64,000 nt of DNA from Gigaspora margarita. Lineage: Eukaryota; Glomeromycota; Glomeromycetes; Diversisporales; Gigasporaceae. Both the position numbers and the translations under genes were made by a program. The notes under the pieces were generated by a model. The model saw only the letters and a list, made by a program, of their open reading frames with translations. It was not told where the DNA came from and searched no databases. The first letter of the stretch is position 1, and each line of letters opens with the position of its first letter. The DNA is taken from positions 117,025 to 181,024 of the forward strand of contig WTPW01000658.1 in NCBI GenBank assembly GCA_009809945.1, given 5' to 3'. Shown piece by piece: positions 57,170-64,000 of this stretch.

Positions 57170-57722
57170 ACTATATATTGCTGAAAATAAGCCACTTCCA
57201 AAAATAAACTACCCCTTCTATTGGTTAAAAAACTCAAAACCATCTTGACCTGAAAATAAGCTACTCCATGATCAATAAAAGTTGCTATATAGTAAAGTTC
57301 AAACTTTACTAAGTAAATCGATTAAAGTTGCTTAAGTAAACTTATTTAGGAGATCAAAATACATATTCTCTATAATTTACAATAAAATTAGAGAATTTTT
57401 TACTAATTGATTTTTAATTTTTACATTCAACGAAAAGATTAAAATTTTATTAACAAAATATATTCAATAAACATTAAAATTAAAAGTCAAATAATAAAAA
57501 GTACTTCTATTTTGGTGAAACTTTCAGCATATGTGTAGTTGAGTCTCCCAATAAGTCTATATAAGTGCTAATAATTGATTTATATGTAAAATTTAGACTT
57601 TACTATGTAACAACTATTGGTAACTGGCCAAAAATTGATTATATCTGAAAATAAGCTATCCCAGATTTTTAGTGTCCAAAATCATCCAAAAAAGGTAGCT
57701 TATTTTNNNAAANATATGGTAT
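57170..57722. mobile_element. AAGCTAC-MITE copy 6, long form
   Basis: CTATATATTGCTGAAAATAA at the left; AAAGGTAGCTTATTTT then ambiguous bases at 57707-57713 at the right. Tandem to copy 5. Confidence 0.75.
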
Positions 57723-58125
57723 ATTTTTATATTTTAAACAAGNTTACTTAAATATAAAGTAAGAATTAAGAAACTTGTTTAAAATTTAAAAATATATTTA
57801 TATTATTCAAACTCAAACTAGTTTGCAAACTTCAAATCAAACTCAAATCAAACTTTGTATGAAATTTGATTTGGTTTGAGTTTGATTATTTTTTATTTGA
57901 GTTTGGTTTGATTTGGGGTTTGATCAAACTCAAATCAAACCCAGATCAAACTTCAGAATCCTATTCAGCACTAATAACTATATAATTATAGCAAATAATT
58001 ATTTAATTTTTAATTTTTGAAATATAAATAAGTAAAATTAGTAAATTTTTATCAAAAATATATTTTGCTTATCTTTATTTAAAAAATTAAAAAAATTAAA
58101 AGAATATATACAAAATAATGTAGTT

Positions 58126-58300
58126 TTTTGTACTAAACAAGTTTATTTAGATTACAAATTTATAATTTATTAGCAAAATTTTGCATAATGCAGAAATTTC
58201 AATATTTTTATTAATAAAATATAAAAAATTCTATATTATGCAAAATTTTACTAATGAAATATAACTTTAAACACTAAATAAACTTTTTTAGCATACAAAA
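58126..58300. repeat. foldback element S, copy 4
   Basis: ACAAGTTTATTTAGATTACA ... mirrored by AACTTTAAACACTAAATAAA. A half copy follows at 58334-58380. Confidence 0.7.
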
Positions 58301-58380
58301 ATATATTATTTAGTTATATAATTATATTTTAAAAAATTTATTTAGAGCCAAAGATTATAATCTATTAGTAAAATTTTAAT

Positions 58381-59754
58381 AATTAAAAATTTTTTAAATT
58401 GACCAATTAGAATTATCTTAAGTAGAAAAGAAGGTACTCTATACTTGCTAGCAAAATATGAACAAATTCCAAATTCAAAAAAACAATTGCTATTTGTAAA
58501 AGATTAAATCAAAAAGGTAGTCTTAAAATTTTGCAAATATATTATTTATAATAATAAAAATATCTACTATTTGTTTAATCAAAGATTATTAATAAAGGTT
58601 TGAAAATTAATTTAGGATGTATTTGGAATTTGGGTATGAACAAATTCCAAACAATAGTAATTTGGGATTTTGCCAACATGTATAGGGCTACTCTCATAGT
58701 AAATAGATATTATATAATATCTGTCATAGCCCTAACTTATTTAAAATTTTGTTTTATCTAATTATTAAAATACTCTAAACAAAATATCAATTAAATTTTT
58801 TTTAAAAAATAAGCATATTGCTAAGATTGAAATATTACAGATAAGAAGAATTATAAATCTAGTCTTTTTATAAAATATTAAAAGCTAAAACTCTAGTAGA
58901 AGTTTTGAACTTTGTCAATAACATCATATTACAATTTAGTTTTATTTTATAGTGCTAATTAAAATTTTACAAATTGATTAAGTCTATTGTTTTGAGTATA
59001 TCTTTTATATTATATATTAGGACCTAAGCTATATATAGATAGATCAATAACTATTTTGCTTATTTTTATACAAAATTTGGCTCAAGAATGCTTATTTTGA
59101 ACAAAATTTGCAAAATTTACTATTTAAAATATTTGGTAATTTTTTACCAAAATTTTCTTTTTTGGTTTCCTCTAATCTATTTATCCATAGCTCAGGATCC
59201 TTATATATTTAATAATATTATATAAATGTATAGCATTGTTTGTTTAGAGCTAACTATTTATATAAATATAATATTTAAAAAGTTTGCTATTTATTAGAAG
59301 GCATCTATAAGTAATATTATACTTGAGAGTCATACAAAATAATATTTTTTCAATAAATATAGGGGTCAAAAAAATATAACGTAATATTTTTTTATAAAAA
59401 TTTGTCTAAATTTTGATTCAGATATCTAAATTGAATGATTTTGGTACTATTTGAATTGTCTCAAGATAAGAATTTGAATGGTATCAAAATTGGATCACTG
59501 GATTAAGAGTTATTAACAAAATACTATTGGTTATATTTTTTTTATAAAATTATGATATAATTAATAGTTTTTGTAAATACTTTTGATCTAGTAATCCAAA
59601 TAAAATAGTTTTGGTATTATTGGATTCATCTTATAGAGATGAATCAAAAAATACCAAAATCATCCAAATTGGATCACTATGTTATAATATATTCAAGTTT
59701 TTGTAAAATTTTATATATAAACATACAGATTTTAAATTTTTTTTATATAGTCTA
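58381..59754. other. AT-rich non-coding DNA with weak palindromes
   Basis: 59400-59690 holds TTGGATCACTGGATTAAGAG and AATACCAAAATCATCCAAAT, related to the palindromic unit near 46203. No gene was seen. Confidence 0.45.
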
Positions 59755-59870
59755 GGGTATAGATACTGGTAAAATATGGTAAAATATGGTGAAATCATTT
59801 TATCACTATTGGTAAAATTGGTGGTGAATTGGTGAAATTGGTAAAATTAATTTCACTAGCATCTTATATC
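59755..59870. repeat. GGTAAAATT/GGTGAAATT short repeat
   Basis: About ten GGTRAAATN words within 100 bp, with TTTCACTA in the opposite sense at the end. Confidence 0.65.
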
Positions 59871-60269
59871 CACCGATTTGATTTTTAGGGATATAATTTT
59901 AATATAATTTTAAAAAAAGGCCCCAATTTTAATATAATCTGATCAAAACAACTCCCCAAAATTAAGGTCAAATTAACTGATGCACATCATTTTATATATG
60001 ACTTCTTACATCCAATCAATCATTCGTGGGGTCAACCAATCCTTCAAACTATATGAATGTACTATATAGCTAGAATCTACTATTAAAAGAATTTTTAAGA
60101 CTAACTTAGTATATAGAACTTATATATTTTTATTATAATACTTTTCAAAGTTTTAAGATGTCAGCTACGAGCATTTTAACTTGACATTATACAATTTAGA
60201 TTTATAGACAGGTTTGTCATGTTTCAATTAGTATACACATTTATTTGAATAGTTTTGCTTGTATTCAGC

Positions 60270-60710
60270 AATAACAAATAGCACAGTGTTTAACTGTACA
60301 TATTTTTTTTTTAGAACAATAGTTTGAACAAACAGCATAGTAGATATAAATGTAATATAGCAGTTAGAACAAAACCACAAAATATATCTGGATGTAGCAC
60401 AGTAGTTAGAATTGGATGTAGCATAGTAGAACTTAGCATGGTAATAGAACTGAACTTAGTACAATAGTTTGACTAAAACGTAGCAAAGCGATTTAAATAG
60501 AGTATAGCACAGTAGTTTAAACTAGAATGACGTAGTATGGTATATAGTTTAAAATAGGTATAGTATAGTAGTTAGATAGTAGCTTGAACTAGAATAGCAT
60601 GATAGCTTGAAATGAACGTAGCATAGTAGTTTGAAATATAGAATAGTAGTGAACCGGACATAGCATATTAGATGTAGAATATAGTATGGTAGTCAAATTC
60701 ACACATTTAG
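60270..60710. repeat. degenerate TAGCATAGTAGTTTGAA minisatellite
   Basis: More than fifteen TAGCAYAGTAGTT-like units of 17-30 bp with irregular spacers. Confidence 0.75.
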
Positions 60711-60716
60711 CAGTTA

Positions 60717-61066
60717 CCGTAGAGTATAATATGAACTTTTTATTATTTAACTTTTAATTTTTACGTTCATCAAATATATTTTTTTAGCAACTTTTAATTT
60801 TTTCGTCAAACGTAAAAATTAAAAGTCAAATAATAAAATGTTTTCCAATATTTCTAAAAATTTTACTGTATGTGTAATTTACTCTCCCAGATAATTTACT
60901 TAAGCGATAATAATCGATTTACTTAGTCGAATTTTGACTTTACTATGTAGCGACTACTGTCGATCGTGGGGTAGCTTATTTTTGGGTCAAAGATGTTTTT
61001 AAGTTTTTTGACCAAAAGAAGGAGGTAGCTTATTTTAGGTAGTAGTCTATTTTTGGACACTTATAG
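60717..61066. mobile_element. AAGCTAC-MITE copy 7, inverted
   Basis: GGGGTAGCTTATTTTTGGGT, GGAGGTAGCTTATTTTAGG and TTTTTGGACACTTATAG then TA at the right; the left end is degraded. Confidence 0.65.
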
Positions 61067-61079
61067 TATATTATTTTGT

Positions 61080-61264
61080 GACTTTATCAAGGTAAATTTA
61101 ATATGTTTTTATTACTTTGGTTTTAAAAAAAAAGTAATAGTGACTATAAAGTGATTGTGACTATATCGAGACTAATTCAATATAAATTAGGTTGGTAAAA
61201 AAAAAACTGTGATTATAATGAGGTTGTGACTATAACGAGTGTGACTATAATGAGGTCTGACTGT
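61080..61264. mobile_element. one-ended mariner/pogo-like fragment
   Basis: GTGACTATAATGAGGTCTGA then CTG and TA at the right edge; repeats of GTGACTATAA upstream. The left end is missing. Confidence 0.5.
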
Positions 61265-61586
61265 ACTATATTGCAGTAAAACATTTCTATTACAATAAGA
61301 TCATTTTAGCAAGATATATATATTATAATAATGCAGATCAAAAAATGAATTTTTTTCTTTTTAAGATAGGCCAATAAAAATGGGCCAAACAGTCAAAACA
61401 AGATTTTTTATCTAATAGACTGGCATGTTCTTGACTAATAAATCGTTTATATTAAAATTCATCTAATTGCTCAAAGGTTATTAAACGGGTAAAAAATGTA
61501 ATATCTATAAAGAATAGAAATCACAAAAGTTATGGTATTTTTGTACTTAACAGTTAAATTTTTAAACTATTATCTAATACTGTTGA

Positions 61587-61767
61587 AGGACTCCGAAATA
61601 TACATAGATAGGTCAGGTTAATTATAGGGTTACTAAAAAAGGTAGGATCTGCAGAAAAAACTTCAAAAATAAGCAAAAAAATTACTATAAATAGAAAAGA
61701 TCTGCATAAAACCCCTCAAAAATAAGCAAACTCATACCTGACCTATCTATGTATATTTCGGGGTCCT
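61587..61767. mobile_element. AGGACC-MITE copy 4
   Basis: AGGACTCCGAAATATACATA at the left, TATGTATATTTCGGGGTCCT at the right; exact 8-bp duplication ACTGTTGA (61579-61586, 61768-61775). 181 bp. Confidence 0.95.
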
Positions 61768-61775
61768 ACTGTTGA

Positions 61776-62365
61776 TATATTAAATCACATGCTATAAATT
61801 TTATTGGTAACAACACTGTATCAACCAGCTGATACATATTGCATGTTGTGTAACTATTTTTTTGGGTGCGTCAAAATAAACAAAAAAAAATCAAATCAGT
61901 GGATATGTATAGTCTAGGGAATCAAGAGCTACTATATAGGAGTATATAATGTTATTTTTAGATGCTTTTTTACTATATAGTATATAGTTATAATATACTA
62001 CTAGAAATACTACTATATATTTTAAAAATATAATAAATAGGCTTTTATAATTTATTGCATCTGCAATACATTGCACTCTTCTATTAATTGAAATTTTGCC
62101 TATAAAACCACCTTTGAAGTTTTAATAAAAAATGTTCCTTGTGAAAATTTGGTATTAACTATACTCTTGCTATATCCCAGGCCTTAACCCTAACCCTAAT
62201 ATTAATTAAATTTTAGTTTTTGTTTTATAAAAATTTTTTTAACTATTTGTTATACTACATCAATGATCCATATAGTTATAATAGGGGTGCAATATATTGC
62301 ATCATACAATAAATTATAACATCCTTATTATATATTACATTATTAGTATTATTTTTACATTATTA
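61776..62365. other. non-coding, nothing recognised
   Basis: AT-rich; bases 62090-62200 (AAAACCACCTTTGAAG, CCTTAACCCTAACCCTAATA) match the core of the 1300-2031 family, so a remnant of that MITE is here. Confidence 0.45.
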
Positions 62366-62369
62366 CAAA

Positions 62370-62500
62370 TATTTTAAACTACCTTTGCACTTCGTCGCAT
62401 CTATTTTTATTACTTATACAAAAAACTAGCCCAATTTTAAACTACTTTTGCACTTCATTGCATCTATTCTATTACTATATACAAAAACTAGCCCTATACA
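62370..62500. repeat. tandem duplication, period about 65 bp
   Basis: ATTTTAAACTACCTTTGCAC ... ACAAAAAACTAGCCC occurs twice in a row with a few changes. Confidence 0.8.
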
Positions 62501-62639
62501 CTTATTTTTACTCACCTTACAGTTAGCTATTATCTTCACTTATTTGTTTTCTATTATCTTCGCTTTGGCTATTTCTTTTGTTTTGGCTATAATTTTCATT
62601 TTGTTCTCTTTTTCTAAATACTTCAAAAAAGTGAAAAAA

Positions 62640-63460
62640 TAAAAAAACATTTCTTAGAAGTGTTAGTGTTCTTGCAAATTGCCAGAGAAATCTAGTATAC
62701 TCTTGCAAAGTGCTAGAGAAGTTAAAGCTGGTATTTTTGTAAAGTGCCAAAAAAAGTCGCAAAGTGTCAAAGAAGTCAGAAATAAATAAATAAAAATAAA
62801 AAAAAATAAGTAAAAAAAAAAAACAAATGAAAAAACAAAAAGTGTAAGCAAACTAATAAAAAAAAATAAATGAAGCCCAAAATCTTTATTTCTCTGAAGT
62901 AAGAGTTCGCATTCTTGCAAATTCAGAAATTGCAAAAGCTGGGTTAATGTTTTTGCAAAATGCCAAAAAAGTCATGAAGCGCTAAAAAAGTTTGAGTTGG
63001 TTTTCTTGCAAAGCACCAGGAAGTAGGGTTCTTTTCTTGCAAAGTGCTAGAATAAAATAAATTAATAAAACAAATTTAAAAAAAAAACAAAAAAACAAAA
63101 AATAAAAACAAATTATATCAAATGAAAAAATAAATAAAGTCCTAACTAAACCTTTATTTCTTTAAAGAAGTGTTCTTAAAAATTTAGAAATGACTAGCAA
63201 TATCGGTTGTGTGTTCTTGCAAAGTATCAGAAGTTTGGGTTGGCTTGTGCAAGTTTTCAAAAAGTTGTTTGTTTTCTTGCAAAGGTGTTCTTTAAAGTGC
63301 AGAAATAAAAATAAAATAAAAAAAATTAAAAAATAAATAAATAAATAAAAAATTAAAAAAAAAAAAAANGAAACCAAAAAAAATAAAATGAAAAAAAAAC
63401 CAAAAAATGAAATGAAAAAAAAATGAAATAAAAACAAAAAAGCGAAAAAAACAAAATGGA
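62640..63460. repeat. degenerate satellite of TTCTTGCAAAGTGCCAGA units
   Basis: About fifteen TTCTTGCAAAGTGCYAGA-like words arranged in three blocks of roughly 250 bp, each ending in a long A-rich tract (AAATAAATAAATAAA). Open frames here are products of the low complexity. Confidence 0.75.
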
Positions 63461-63599
63461 AGATCTAATTATAAATAAAAAATCTAATCTGATCTTGTGG
63501 TACAGAATTTGAACATCATCGAACTATTTTGAACTATTTCAAAAAATCAGTCTAATGCATGATCCAGATTACAAATCTACTGATCCAGCTTGGTTTTCT

Positions 63600-63740
63600 A
63601 GTTCTAAAATATTTTGAAAAGGATTTTAAATATTTCGTAATATATTTCAAAATATTTCGAAATTACTTATGTTATATTTCAAAAATTTGATATTTCGAAA
63701 TATTTCAAAATATATTACGAAATATTTTGCTTATAGTATG
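63600..63740. repeat. ATTTCGAAATATTTC repeats
   Basis: ATATTTCGAAAT words in both orientations, folding about 63680; same word type as 400-430. Confidence 0.6.
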
Positions 63741-63884
63741 GTTCATAAGACCTTATATAAGATTATGCTATTATAAATTTGCTGATATTATATAAAAAAA
63801 TTTTCTAAAACATTTTAATTTATACTTCTATAGAGAATAGTAATATCACTATTAGTTAAATTTTGTTTGTTTAAAAATTTCTTG

Positions 63885-64000
63885 TACTATAAATTTTATA
63901 ATAACTTTCAATATATTGATCCATTTTGGATAATTTAACTATCAAAATATTCATCTTGATGAAATGATTCTAACAAGTTCAAACTTGCTAATATCTAATT
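63885..64000. repeat. partial, diverged copy of the palindromic unit
   Basis: TTGGATAATTTAACTATCAA, ATCTTGATGAAATGATTCT and TAACAAGTTCAAA follow the left arm of the unit at 46208; the window ends inside it. Confidence 0.65.

Larger units (their letters stand above)
55923..57963. mobile_element. hAT-like CAAATCAAAC element, complete, with four nested elements
   Basis: Ends TAG(A)GT..TTTCTACAAAC and CAGAATCCTA; exact 8-bp duplication TTCAGCAC at 55915-55922 and 57964-57971. The blocks 56420-56600 and 57790-57950 are packed with CAAATCAAAC/GTTTGATTTG. Nested: an AGGACC-MITE (55929-56413), which itself holds another MITE (55934-56230), and two AAGCTAC-MITEs (56611-57161, 57170-57722). Confidence 0.85.

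Noticed and set aside
62523..63437. Phe-rich minus-strand frames
   Set aside because: Produced by A-rich satellite DNA; they would give poly-Phe/Leu chains.
1..64000. tRNA or rRNA genes
   Set aside because: No convincing cloverleaf with A and B boxes or rRNA core was seen by eye; only the SINE has a weak B box. A covariance-model scan would settle this.

Overview
The window is about 80% A+T eukaryotic nuclear DNA made almost entirely of transposable elements (TEs). Three things point to an arbuscular mycorrhizal fungus (Glomeromycotina, Rhizophagus-like): low GC, very dense nesting of DNA transposons, and the style of the hAT transposases and of the PolB/integrase gene set. This is inference from composition and protein style; no ribosomal or housekeeping gene is present to prove it. 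Coding regions read with the standard code, and a spliceosomal intron is visible in one transposase.

Layout. 1-12.2 kb: non-autonomous elements, many nested, plus a SINE-like retroposon (5321-5661) with a 16-bp target duplication. 12.2-13.1 kb: the only intact host-like gene, a 292-residue secreted protein with eight cysteines (minus strand). 13.1-17.6 kb: nested MITEs. About 17.7-45.0 kb: one large element of Maverick/Polinton type, with roughly 1.2-kb terminal inverted repeats (TIRs), a protein-primed type DNA polymerase B gene, a retrovirus-like integrase gene, two retropepsin-like genes (one fused to a gag-like region and a zinc knuckle), a SANT/Myb-like gene, several unknown genes, and a small zinc-binding ORF carried in each TIR. 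In its middle sits a nest: a MITE (25558-34416, 9-bp duplication) that was itself hit by two hAT transposons (25656-31146 and 31399-34276). Without the nest the large element is about 18 kb, a normal Polinton size. 45-64 kb: no convincing gene; foldback repeats, a 635-bp assembly gap in a palindromic array, several MITE families with clean target duplications, and degenerate minisatellites.

How the parts relate. PolB plus integrase plus long TIRs is the replicative/integrative core of a Polinton. No capsid or packaging ATPase gene was recognised; a gag-like/zinc-knuckle/retropepsin gene occupies part of the space. All large-element genes are broken, and the breaks are mostly C:G to T:A changes (Trp and Arg codons to stop, catalytic Asp to Asn, Gly to Asp, Cys to Tyr), which looks like methylation-linked or RIP-like decay. 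Within and around these genes are short double-hairpin sequences of 24-26 bp, some in open reading frames. Many MITEs look hAT-derived (TAG/CAG/AGG ends, 8-bp duplications), and several are filled with one private short repeat word, perhaps a private set of transposase-binding sites.
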